From positions 25,433,584 through 25,497,583 of the forward strand of contig JAJEKV010000005.1 in assembly GCA_021234155.1 (NCBI GenBank): a stretch of 64,000 nucleotides of DNA. Reading direction: 5' to 3'. The notes under the pieces were generated by a model. It ran no database searches, had not been told where the DNA came from, and worked only from the letters and a program-made list of their open reading frames with translations. The translations under genes were made by a program, and so were the position numbers. Positions within the stretch are counted from its first letter, which is position 1. Every line of letters begins with the position of its first letter. Of the stretch, positions 25,806-35,473 are shown piece by piece. Source of the stretch: Isoetes taiwanensis (lineage: Eukaryota > Streptophyta > Lycopodiopsida > Isoetales > Isoetaceae).

Positions 25806-26058
25806 GAGTTTCTGTGGTTTTTTCTTTTGTGCTTGGATGTTTTCCGATGTATTGTATGTCTATAACCGTCTCATAGGCCAGTTGGCCTCCGTGGACGTTA
25901 AAATATACTTCCTTCCTTCCTTCCTTGTTTTTTTTCATCTGGACCTTGGACCTTGGTTTCTTTGGTCCGTTCTTTGGCATCTGCATGGGACATGTTTTTT
26001 GGCACTGGCAACCAGGCATCTTGGAAGAACATACTGGATTTCCATTGTGCTTGGGCCT
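25806..26058. other. Short flank between LTR element and SINE
   Basis: No gene is recognised. It contains a small TTCC microsatellite around 25908-25925. A 102-codon minus-strand frame spanning 25711-26019 crosses the LTR boundary and has no known motif, so I treat it as chance. Confidence 0.4.
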
Positions 26059-26220
26059 TTGTCTAGTGCTAACACACTAGTCTTAGGATAGCAATGTCCC
26101 GAGTTCAAGATCACTCAGAGTCGCACTATGTATAGTTCAGCCCCATGGCATCTTATCTCTTTATCTCCAATGGGAAATCGTCCTAGTGGCGTAATGGGCC
26201 TCCAGTGGGAAATCATCCTA
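26059..26220 (+). mobile_element. tRNA-derived SINE
   Basis: TTTGTCTAGTGCTAACACAC (from about 26058) is a Pol III A-box region, and GAGTTCAAGATCAC at 26101-26114 is the B box. The A-B distance (about 42 bp) and the AGCAATGTCCC link fit a tRNA-derived SINE head. The body has a near-repeat: CAATGGGAAATCGTCCTAG at about 26168 and CAGTGGGAAATCATCCTAG at about 26203. It lies downstream (3') of the PPR gene. It differs from the SINE at 16185. Confidence 0.6.
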
Positions 26221-26836
26221 GGCTCTCTGACACCACATCTTGCACAAGTTGTGTCCTCAAATACTCCCAGAGATGCTTAGGACAAGAGATTATGTCTCGG
26301 ATTATCAATGTATGATAATTTGACATCAAGATCCTCAAAAGTTTATCAAAAAAGCCTCTCATCACACAAGCTTGCAGCTTTGAACAACACCGTCTCCATT
26401 TGAACAACGCTTGTTGAAAAGCCCACACCAATCCAATACAGCTTGTGAGTTCTCAAATTGAAGTGCTTTTTTCTAACAAACTAACAAATGCATACATGGA
26501 AATGGAAGAAAGATACAACAGGATAGAAGCACCTAATAGAAACACTCCAGCTAGGAAACAAATAACTAAAGAAAGTACCGTATCCGCAACATTTGCGCAA
26601 TAAGCCAGGTCAGCACTTTAAATCAAATACTTCTGACGTTGCAATAAGGCTCTTGTTGAGAGTCTATGGACACAATGGTTTATCAAGTTGTGACATCATG
26701 CCATACACCTCCTAAAAGAGTAATAGAGTGAGAAGAAAACCTAATAGTATGTCTTCATCAAGATTTGGCCTATATCCCTGATCCTTAATGCGCGTGAAAT
26801 GTTCTACCTGTGCTGCACTTGTTTTCAGCTTGGAAA
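26221..26836. other. 3' flank of the PPR gene, no gene seen
   Basis: A/T-rich DNA likely holding the 3' untranslated region of the minus-strand PPR gene. No polyadenylation signal can be chosen with confidence and no other coding sequence is recognised. Confidence 0.4.
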
Positions 26837-26923
26837 TTACTCATCATAAAACTCAACAACTTTATTTATCGCTATCAAAGGCCTTGCTGCTCTTTTCTTT
26901 GCCCCTGCATGTTTTCTCAAGTC
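26837..26923 (-). other. In-frame extension of the PPR gene beyond its stop codon
   Basis: After the TAG at 26924-26926 the same frame stays open for 28 codons to a TAA at 26837-26839. It encodes DLRKHAGAKKRAARPLIAIN and then KVVEFYDE, which fits the helical tail of E/E+ domains (usual form: LR...AG..K.P....I..N..V.EF). The stop therefore looks secondary: CAG to TAG, a genuine mutation, or a base-call error. Confidence 0.7.
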
Positions 26924-28915
26924 CTAAATCGTATGTGCATCAAACCACTTTGCAGTATCTGCATGGGTGTTTTCCACGAGCAGATAGCAAGATGCATTTG
27001 GGTCTACCTGCATTAATTGATCAAAGCATTTAAATCCTGATTCAACTGCTCCATATGTCTTACAGGCACCTAGTAAGGCTCTCCATGCCTCCTTGGATGG
27101 AGGACATGATGTACTTTGAAGCAATTCCTCTGCCTCGCATAGGTTTCCAGATCGTGCAAGAAGATCAATCATACAAGTATAGTGATCTGTGGATGGAATA
27201 AGGCCATACTTTATTTTCATGAGCCTAAAATACTCCCTGCCCTTGAAAACCAGGTTTGCACGGCTGCACGCAGTCAAAAGGCTTATAAATGTTATAGCAT
27301 CTGGTTCAAAACCCTCTTCTTCCATGATGTCAAAACATTGTACTGCCAATGCAGCCTCCTGATTCATTCCATATCCTCTTATCATTGTATTCCATGACAC
27401 AGCATTATGTAATTGTAAATTGTTGAAGACTTCCTGGGCCTCTACAAGTGCACCACACGTGGCATACATATCGATTAAAGCATTCCCAAGGACAAGATCT
27501 ATCCAATATGCTTTTTGTATAATCTTCTTGTGTATTTCTCGGCCCTTATCTATGGCTCCTATTGAAGCACAAGCTTTTAAACTACAAGTAAATGTGACGA
27601 TGTCTGCAGGCACACCTTCTAGTTGCATGTGGTCAAAACATTCCAATGCTTCCTGACTACACCCCTTCTCAGCATATCCAGCAATTAATCCTGTCCATGA
27701 CACTACATCCCGAATTGGTAGCTTGTCGAAGACATGTCGTGCCTCTAACAACAAGCCACACTTGACATGCATATCAACTAGGATACTGCCAATGAGTGGA
27801 TCCTTTTCTAACCCGCCATGAGCAACCTTCATCTGTATCTCCCGACCCTTGTCTGCCGCCCTTATGGCACCACAAGCCTTCAAGCTGCAAGCAAATGTGA
27901 CAGCATTTGGGGGCACTCCTTCAAGTTGCATTTGGTCAAAACATTTTAGTGCTTCCTGACCAGATCCATTTTCAGCATATCCTGCTATTATTGTATTCCA
28001 GGTTACAACATCTCGAACCTTCAATTGATCAAAGACTTTCAAAGCTTCAGAAAGGGAGCCACATTTAGCATACATGTCAATCAAAGTATTGGAAACAGAA
28101 ACAAAGTTTTCAAACCCTTTTTCTGCAATTTTTATGTGAATTTCTCTGCCTTTCTCTATGGCTCCTACACCACCACAAGCTTTCAAGATACAAACAAAGG
28201 AGACAGCATTTGGTAATATCCCGTCAAACTGCATAAGCTCAAAATATTTAAGGGCTTCCCAGGCACGTCCATGCTCCAGATATCCTGCAATGAGTGCAGT
28301 CCAAGCAACAACATCATGTATTGGCAGCTTATCAAATATGTGCTGGGCCTCTGTAAGTGAGCCACATTTTGCATACATGTCAATTAAAGTACTGCCAATA
28401 AAAACATTTTTTTCAAATCCTTTGTTTATAATCTCAACATGAATCTGGCGACCTTTTTTCACATCTTTCAGCTTACCACAAGCCTTCAATACGGCTACAA
28501 CAGTATAAGTACTAGGATGTACACCATCTTCCTGCATTTTCTGATAGAGGTTGAGAGCGTGCTGAGGGATACCCAATCCAATATATGCAAGCATGAGATT
28601 AGTCCAGGAGTGCACATTGCGATAAACCAAATTATTAAAAGCCTGCTGAGCATCAGTCACACTTCCACATTCCCCAAACATAGGCACGATGTAGTTGCCA
28701 ACAGTCCTATGAGCCTCAAGCCTTTTAAGGGAGATGAAAGCATGCATGCACTTAGCATATGATAGCTTTTTAATTTCCCTACAGCTGTGTATGATGCAAA
28801 TAGAATTATCAACTGAAGCTGTGCCGCGGACATCCCAAATCCCATCTTCATTCTCAAAGGTAAGTGTATTCCCTAAGCTTGAAACCTCCAGAAAACCACA
28901 GGCTCCCATGGCCAT
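26924..28915 (-). CDS. PLS-class pentatricopeptide repeat (PPR) protein
   Basis: 663 residues, intronless, from an ATG at 28915 (a second ATG is two codons later). PPR proteins of this class bind single RNAs in plastids or mitochondria and commonly direct RNA editing, splicing or stability. From about residue 85 to 560 there is a regular P-L-S array with a period near 101 residues; the S-motif signature WTALIAGY/WNTIIAGY occurs about six times, each followed by an L or P motif ending KGREIH. The final part (LLARSGNLCEAEE, WRALLGACKTYGAVESGFK, DQLMQVDPNASCYLL) is the E1/E2 region. The frame stops at a TAG where related proteins continue, and 28 further in-frame codons look like the missing E-domain end. 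There is no DYW domain. No clear transit peptide is visible. The RNA target cannot be read reliably here. Confidence 0.93.
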   Translation of the reverse strand: MAMGACGFLEVSSLGNTLTFENEDGIWDVRGTASVDNSICIIHSCREIKKLSYAKCMHAFISLKRLEAHRTVGNYIVPMFGECGSVTDAQQAFNNLVYRNVHSWTNLMLAYIGLGIPQHALNLYQKMQEDGVHPSTYTVVAVLKACGKLKDVKKGRQIHVEIINKGFEKNVFIGSTLIDMYAKCGSLTEAQHIFDKLPIHDVVAWTALIAGYLEHGRAWEALKYFELMQFDGILPNAVSFVCILKACGGVGAIEKGREIHIKIAEKGFENFVSVSNTLIDMYAKCGSLSEALKVFDQLKVRDVVTWNTIIAGYAENGSGQEALKCFDQMQLEGVPPNAVTFACSLKACGAIRAADKGREIQMKVAHGGLEKDPLIGSILVDMHVKCGLLLEARHVFDKLPIRDVVSWTGLIAGYAEKGCSQEALECFDHMQLEGVPADIVTFTCSLKACASIGAIDKGREIHKKIIQKAYWIDLVLGNALIDMYATCGALVEAQEVFNNLQLHNAVSWNTMIRGYGMNQEAALAVQCFDIMEEEGFEPDAITFISLLTACSRANLVFKGREYFRLMKIKYGLIPSTDHYTCMIDLLARSGNLCEAEELLQSTSCPPSKEAWRALLGACKTYGAVESGFKCFDQLMQVDPNASCYLLVENTHADTAKWFDAHTI

Positions 28916-29268
28916 GGTTCAGACAAATCAAAATATGCACGAGGATTCATTTCAAATTTCATCCACCATGTACGCACCAGCAAAAGAGAAAATCCGGAGG
29001 ACTCAACATATATACACTTACTTTGTCGCATTGCCGTGCGACCTCGTAACCTCCATTTAATTTGTGGTTTAAATTTTTGGGTTACCTAATGGGCACATTT
29101 GTTGGGTTGAATATTTTGCAAATATTCACGAACATTTCGCTTTCTGGATTTCCTTATATTTGTCTCTATATGGAATGTTTTTGGGTTGCCCCTAAGGGGG
29201 CAAACACTCGTCCATGTTATTTGTGGCATATTCTAAGTATGTGCCAGTATATGCCCAAAATGTGCCAA
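28916..29268. other. Upstream flank of the PPR gene
   Basis: It presumably contains the promoter and 5' leader of the minus-strand PPR gene. No convincing TATA box or motif cluster stands out, as is common for PPR genes. No other gene is seen. Confidence 0.4.
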
Positions 29269-29271
29269 TAA

Positions 29272-29631
29272 GGGTGCATCCCCATTACTGTGTAACCCAG
29301 TTTTGGGAGCTTTGCCATGTAAGCAAAGCAAAGGCATTTGCACGAAGACCATTCCCATTGCAGTTCAGTGCTCCTAAACCTAAAATCAGAGCAAGAAACA
29401 AATTATAATCGATCTCTTCACTAGAAGACAAATCAAATCCAGCAAGAAGACAAACCCGGCTCTGAATTCAGCAATTTGGAAGTCCTCTCGCACTTTCGAG
29501 TTTTTTGAAGTTGTCTTTGCTACGAAGGACGAAATAAGGTTGGAGAAGAGATAATGCGGCCAAATTTTTTTTGTCGCTATCTGCCACGAAGCAAAGGCAA
29601 GGCTAGGTAACAGACTAATGGGGATGCACCC
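29272..29631. mobile_element. Tourist-like MITE (PIF/Harbinger type), 360 bp
   Basis: The terminal inverted repeat GGGTGCATCCCCATTA is perfect over 16 bp at both ends (29272-29287 and 29616-29631), with further imperfect pairing (TCTGTTACCTAG against CTGTGTAACCCAG). It is flanked on both sides by TAA (29269-29271 and 29632-29634), the 3-bp TTA/TAA target duplication of PIF/Harbinger elements. It has no coding capacity, so it depends on a transposase elsewhere. It sits between the PPR gene and the DUF1350 relic, a typical near-gene location. Confidence 0.88.
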
Positions 29632-29837
29632 TAACTGCTCCAAACCTATTATTGGCTATAAATTGGCAGTCATTTCTGTTGCTAGCAGCCACTCTGGAAA
29701 CCGGCTAACCGGTGGGTTAACCAGTGTTCTGGCGATGGTGGCTCAGGCTGTAGCCCCAGCTTCTTCCTAGGTCCTTAGCTACACAAAGATCATTCATCTA
29801 GCTGCACAAAGACTCTTTTGTTAACTCTGGTTGTGCC

Positions 29838-30286
29838 TTGAAAAATGGTCCCAGCTTGGCCTGGCCATCCAATGCATGTTCGTTATTGAGCAAGAATCAT
29901 AGACAAGCGGTTGTGGCCGCTGCATTCCAACCTCCTCAAGTGTTTGAAAGAAGGTTGGTTTCATTTCATCAGGTACGAGACTGCATACTATACAGTCCTC
30001 CAAGAATTAAGAGGCAGAAGCCCAAGACCATTGTCCAATTTTTGGGTGGTGCTTTCATAGGTGCAGCTCCTGAGCTCACTTACAGGCATGTTAATCTGAT
30101 TCTGTTTTGCCAGATCTTTTATTATTCTTTATCAATCAAACGTGATAATAGCCACGAAATATCAGCACGTAAAATTGATGAAAAATGGAGCAGTTGGTTG
30201 GACTATCTATATACATCAGGATGCCCCTCAGCTGATGTTTCTCCTCTCGATGTCTCTGGTCTTCCGTTGGTTAGTATTGGTCACAG
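29838..30286 (+). pseudogene. DUF1350-family gene fragment (plant chloroplast-type alpha/beta hydrolase-like)
   Basis: The plus strand encodes PKTIVQFLGGAFIGAAPELT then YR up to 30085, matching the HFxGGxFxGAAPxxTYR block of plant DUF1350 proteins. Past a 28-nt insert (30086-30113) the next codons read VIIATKY, corresponding to the family's LVIATPY. In another frame 30162-30286 encodes ARKIDEKWSSWLDYL and SGLPLVSIGH, the family's GHS nucleophile region. So the order is right, but the FDH segment is deleted, a frameshift separates the parts, and the C-terminal two-thirds is not found. No ATG opens the frame. The two breakpoints at 30086 and 30287 both read ACAGGCATGTT, so they may be remnants of GC-AG introns. 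The family's function is poorly known; I call this a relic, though a gene with undetected exons remains possible. Confidence 0.6.
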
Positions 30287-31756
30287 GCATGTTTCTGATA
30301 CCTTATCTTATATGTAAAAACTACCATGTCGAGATTGTAGTCTACATTTGTCTTGCATTCTTGGGTTTCGACATCAAGTATTTGTATTAGTGATTGCTAA
30401 ACAGATCAGGACATGGGTAAACCTAGGCATTAAAGTAATATGTCTGTATAAGAGATAGATTTTGATCTGTCTGTGACTTTCTTGCTTATGCTGCATTAAA
30501 CTGCTCTTCATGGGGTAAAATCTCAATAATAAAATGTGATCTAAGTCCACATAACACATTTATGCTTTTCTTTGTATCGTGACGGTGGCCTGTGTAAAGA
30601 TGTGGGGATAAAATTAGGTTGAGAAGATCCCTAGTTCTTGAACTTAATTTTTTTTAATATTATCACCTTTAAACACTAGTGCAGATAGACTAACAGGTCA
30701 TTGTTTTCCAACAATGGAGCTCTAATGCAAGTTTTGATTGGTAGCATCTACACAGGCGAAAAGCTGCCAAAGGTCCATTTGAATTCCATTTTTTCAATAG
30801 AATACTCTGTGATACATGTAGTCTTTCTGCTCATCAAATATAACATCATAACTGGCACCCTAAGCAAATGAACCCATTAGTTGAAAATTTGAAGTTAAAA
30901 TGGGGGTTTTGGGGCCCCTTTTTTTTTGGGGGTTGGTTGGGGGGTTGGGGGAGGGGGTATTTTATGAATAGGTCTCTTTTGGGTAAAGTGTTTTTGTTGA
31001 TCGAATTTACGGAAGATACTAGCCCCACCTTCTTGAAGAAGTACTGTGCATGGCAAGAGAAGAAAACATATCTGACAGAATGACAAGAAAGTAGGTGTCA
31101 TAAAGATACATGATATGGGTAGCAGGCTAGTCTATTTATAGAAAAACTAAAAGCTACTAAGTGGAAGTCCTCATTAACTAATTAAATACATGTTTAGCAC
31201 ATAATGTTTATTCTGCATATTCAGCACTTTCCCCGTGCGAGAATGCAACTTACTAAGATGTTTTTCTTTCTCCTTTAAGCTGGAAAATACCATGAAGTGC
31301 TGCCATGGCCATCATTGGTGGACTTTAGCCAGTCTTGCTGCAGGAGGAAAAACTTCGCCTCCTATTTTCATTAGCTTGTTAAAATTGGTCTCATATACCT
31401 ATTTGATCAAATGCCAAATTGACATGTTTACGGACAAGTTAACTACCTAGAATTCTCGTGTAGAACTTGGAATTTACGAAGAGTGAAGCAAGTGCTATTA
31501 CACGCAACCTCCTCAGCAGCTTAGATTCCAGGCTTGCCCCAAGGAGGTTCAAGGACCATCACCACTCTCTTCATCAAAGTCAATTGGCTGCAGCTTCACT
31601 AGAAAATCTTCTTCAAGCCAAAAACGATCAAACAGCAGTCTATCGCCAAAGAAACATATTTTTCGCAATGGACATCTGATTCACGATCATAGAGATCATA
31701 CAATAGACCTTATGGCAGTCTGCATGCTGTGTTGGCCATACTGCTACTTCCCTGAA
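30287..31756. other. Unassigned stretch with a G-rich island
   Basis: No gene is recognised, though missing exons of the DUF1350 relic could lie here. A 70-codon plus-strand frame (31467-31679) has no motif. A G-rich tract at 30928-30957 is listed separately. Confidence 0.4.
30928..30957 (+). other. Potential G-quadruplex tract
   Basis: Four runs of five or six G (30928-30932, 30939-30944, 30947-30951 and 30953-30957) are separated by loops of 6, 2 and 1 nt, directly after a nine-T run. This satisfies the usual G3+N1-7 rule four times over. The surrounding DNA is A/T-rich. Confidence 0.75.
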
Positions 31757-32480
31757 CTATCCGCTACCTGTGACAATAGGTAGTTTGGCCGATTCCTGGA
31801 TTGCAATTGTTGATAATTTTCCCATATGTCCTCCCGTGTTATCTTTCAGTAGATATCTGATGGTCCATTCCCAGGCTCTAATCTCCATTGATCTCTGACA
31901 TGTCTCGTATACCATGACTAAGGGTGTATTTGTCCGCACTCTGAATTCCTGTCTGTGCCACTGTCTGAATATTCTTTCTTGCTTTTCCCATTTCTTGTCT
32001 GATAGACCGGGTCCCCATGCCTCTAATCCACACATTGTGTTGACGCGACCACCATATTTGGACAGATAGCATTTGATCTCCCAATCAATTATTCTGCTCC
32101 TGTTGCAGAAGTTTTTCATATTGAAGTAGCTTCCTATAGCTGACTAGAATCTGACATCCGCTCCCTTAGACCATTTACCTGTACCATGTGCATCATATCC
32201 CAAGTACTTGTATTCTGCTGATTCCTCCAGTTCTGCACCCATATACTTGAAAGGTCTGTGTTTACTCTTGGTTCCGAATGTGACTATCTTGGTCTTTGCG
32301 AGGTTCACTGATAGGCCTGTCTTGTTGCAAAAAGCTTCTAGCAGCCCTAATAGTCTGTGCATACCCCTGTTCTTAGTAGCCATCATGCTTAAGTCATCAG
32401 CGTACAGCATGATGGGTACCCTAGTGTCCCCTAGAGTGGGGGCATCTGCGTTGAAGGTGTTCCTGGCAAAACCTTCAACC
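31757..32480 (-). mobile_element. LINE RT fragment (family C)
   Basis: On the minus strand, IMLYADDLSMMATKNRGMHR (near 32410-32350) is an intact RT motif C with its usual downstream helix; LSVNLAKTKIVTFG is motif D/E; and YKYLGYDAHGTGKW is the strand after it. Frames 32119-31757 and 32084-31878 continue into the thumb and connection region (IDWEIKCYLSKYGG, WGPGLSDKKWEKQERIFRQW). Both ends are truncated. The style differs from families A, B and D, and it may belong with the 3' end at 58941-59765 (family E), which has no overlapping domain to compare. Confidence 0.85.
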
Positions 32481-35468
32481 TCAATGGTTTAGAACCTCCA
32501 TGTTGCTTAAGGCAACCACTCTGTGTGAGAAAATTCCAAGAATAAAGCTTAAACACAAATTTTGAACTACTTTCCCAAATCAGAAAAAAGCCTGCCTTAG
32601 AAAGAATGATGCCATTTGCAAGCAAACAAAGATTTGATCATGATCTCAAATGCCACAGCTGCTCAAGGTCCTGAAGAATACTGGATCAAAAGTCAGATGC
32701 CATATGAATAACACAAATCACTCAAATATGCACTCCTGGCTGGGTCAAAATCTGGTCAATATCCCTAGCAGAGAGCAATTTTTTACAGATCTAAAGATAT
32801 GAGTTCTTTTTGTGTTTTGATGCCTGGATCTCCTTCTAATATATCTGCACATAGTGATCAACCACACTTTTTGAACAAAAAGTGCAAAATATCCTGAAAT
32901 TTCAAGATTTGCTCTGATAGACTGTCACAGTCAGAAAACAGCAAGCATGATTTTGTCAAATCGACTTTTTTAGAAGATCTTTTCGGGTTCTGAAATGTGT
33001 TCTATAGCTTCTTATGATTTGCAAGCAAGGGGTGACTACTTAGTTGGTCTGAGATGCAATCATAAACTCAAATATGCAATTTTTTTTTTGCTTAAGAATG
33101 CAAAAAAAGCTAAATTTCTATTGACAGATGGGATATGAATGCATTTTTTATGATTTTTCACCTTATATGCTGTATTTTACCTCTTTGCAAGCACAAAAAC
33201 CTTACTAATTTACCTTTCTAAGAAAGTAGAGAGAAGATTATACTCAGATATATCACCAAGGGTCGGATTTTCATTCATTACAGAATCACACAGTCATTAA
33301 ACAGGATCCCAAGCTCTGTAGTCTTGGGTTCAAATCAGCAAATATAATGGTAGCTTTAGATAATACATAGATTTCTGATGCTCGGAAGGCAGATTCAAGC
33401 AAAAACGTTCAGAACCGGTCTCCAAAAGAGAAGTGTCGATTCAATTTTTTGCCCAAAGCCCTCGAAGTTTCTATGTGATCATTTTTCCTTTTCAAATTGC
33501 TCTGTTCCGGCCCTTTCTTGGCAAACTTGGCCTCCAGTCTTGTCTTTTAGTTTAATTATGTGGTTCTTGATGTTATACAAGCAGATCCGAAGGCATTTCA
33601 CAATTGGTGGTTAATCTCGCGCAAACAGCCGGGTCTTGGCACGACAGTGGTTTAGGGTTCTTGAGAAAATTTCTTGATATATCCCATCTGACGTGTCTTA
33701 TTAGTCATGAGTGCTATCTCCATGTGACGCCCGGCCCATTGCCAGCTCACATGCCCGGAAGTACCACGCGGCGGGAGGAGACTGGATGGGATGAGTGACT
33801 TGGACTCGGGAGAGGGGGTAGATAGGATTTTTTTTTTTTTTTTTTTTTTTTGTAATTAACGAACCTTGGCACGATTCCCAAGAATTCAAAAATGAAGGTC
33901 AATATGAGCCCTTTTTTGAAAATTCCTTTTTTGCAAATAGAATATTTTTTGATGCTTTATGATGTGGAAGAATTTTTTTTGCAAAATGAACACTTTGACT
34001 TTTTGTTCCAAAATGGAGCAAGAATATGGTGAAGTGGCAAGTAGGCAAGGTGAGTTGGCAAGCGGAGGATGACATGGCAATGTGGGATGATGAAGTGCCA
34101 AACAAGTGGCAAAACATCTTTTTTCTAGTCAAAACTTTTGATGAGATGGAAATGATGTGTGTGACAAATGTGTGATGATTGGGAGTCATTAGTGATGATG
34201 TGGCATGATGACGTGTCCCTTCAAGAGTCTAAGCTACTTTACTTAGGTCAAATCATAAAAGAATAAATTCTCATGAAGGGTGACATGTGCATGTTATGAC
34301 ATGGCAATGGCACTGATGTGGATGGTGATTTGGCAACTTTTGAGTGGTGACACGGATCAATTTGGCACTAATGCATATGAAATTGCAACCTTTAGGCAAT
34401 AAGTTGATTGTTTGACCTTTCTGGATTCCCTTATGAATTTTTGCACTTCCTCTCTCCATTTTGACTTTTAGAGAGAGAATTTGACCCTAGATCATGGGGG
34501 AGGCCAAATTGAATAGGATTTTTTTCTTTTTCAAGATGGTGGTGATATGATGGATGTGTGAAGTGTGAACGGTGTATGAATGACATGTTTTGACTAGCAA
34601 AAAGTTTTTTTGCCAAATTTGCTATGGGATATGAAGGTAAGGCATGGAATTTGAGGCAAGTGGGATGTTTTGCATAGGAGAAGAGGTGATGAGCTTTAGA
34701 AATGGATCATGTGAAATAGTCGTGCCAAGAACTCAAAGTAAAACCACATATCAACTCAACTCAAGGGGTCTTCCAGACTTCAAATTGCTTTGCTTGAATC
34801 TCCTTTCCTTGCATGTTTGTGTGATCTTTCATGAAACCTTGGTCTTCAAGCAAGTATCCACTTGTGGTCTCTAGGGATGTGAATTCTGATATGGAGCAGG
34901 CTAGGGGGAGTGGTCCAAAATAAAGGACTAAGGCAATGGGGCATATGAATTCCAATGGTTACAAGACTAGACAAAAAAGGGGCAAGATATTACAAGCAAC
35001 CATTAAAGTAAAAGAATAGGGAAAATATCTTATTTCAAAAAAAAAGGGGGAAGCATCGAAATAAGTTTCGTACAACTAATTTTACATCAAAAAGGGAGGA
35101 TCCGGTGGAGATCGAAATAGCAGGAGCAGATGCCTTTATCAGATCAGTAAAAGGCCGAACAGTGATAAATAAGGACTGTCGGCATGGATCCGGCACTCAG
35201 AAGACGTCAGCTCTTCAATTCGATCACAACAATCTGAGTTCTGGCTAGCTAATCCAATTCTGACCTCTGTCGAAATCTGAAACAGCTGCAGACTTGCATG
35301 AACTTATGTTTGCCCACTCTAGCCACTGAATCCTTTATGGGAATCGGGTTCTAGGATCAGATCCTTGTAGGATTGCTTAAGAGCATATTTTGAGTTTGTA
35401 ACCAGTGTAAAATTGGATGATCTTAGGCTGAAGGGGAAATAGGCCCTGATCAATCCCTTTCACACTAA
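32481..35468. other. Unassigned; includes poly-T tract and ACGT-box repeats
   Basis: No gene. A 24-nt poly-T run at 33828-33851 could be a retroelement tail on the minus strand, but no coding body adjoins it. GTGACGCCCGGCCC at about 33724 is reminiscent of plant LTR starts. From 34060 to 34330 short motifs of the GATGACRTGGCA type recur, like those in the promoter-like block at 48164-48298, so this part may be old LTR DNA. The stretch ends at the target site of the Tat-like element. Confidence 0.4.
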
Positions 35469-35473
35469 GTCCC
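35469..35473. repeat. Target-site duplication, left copy (GTCCC)
   Basis: GTCCC directly precedes the 5' LTR and is repeated directly after the 3' LTR (45655-45659). A perfect 5-bp duplication is what Ty3/gypsy integrases make, and it shows that both LTRs come from one insertion. Confidence 0.9.

Noticed and set aside
25711-26019. 102-codon minus-strand frame MPGCQCQKTCPMQ
   Set aside because: It crosses the LTR boundary at 25805 and has no recognisable domain.
33290-33350. GGGTTCAAATCAG resembling a Pol III B box
   Set aside because: No A box at a suitable distance and no cloverleaf.
33828-33851. 24-nt poly-T as the tail of another LINE
   Set aside because: No LINE coding sequence adjoins it on the expected side, so it is noted only as an unexplained tract.
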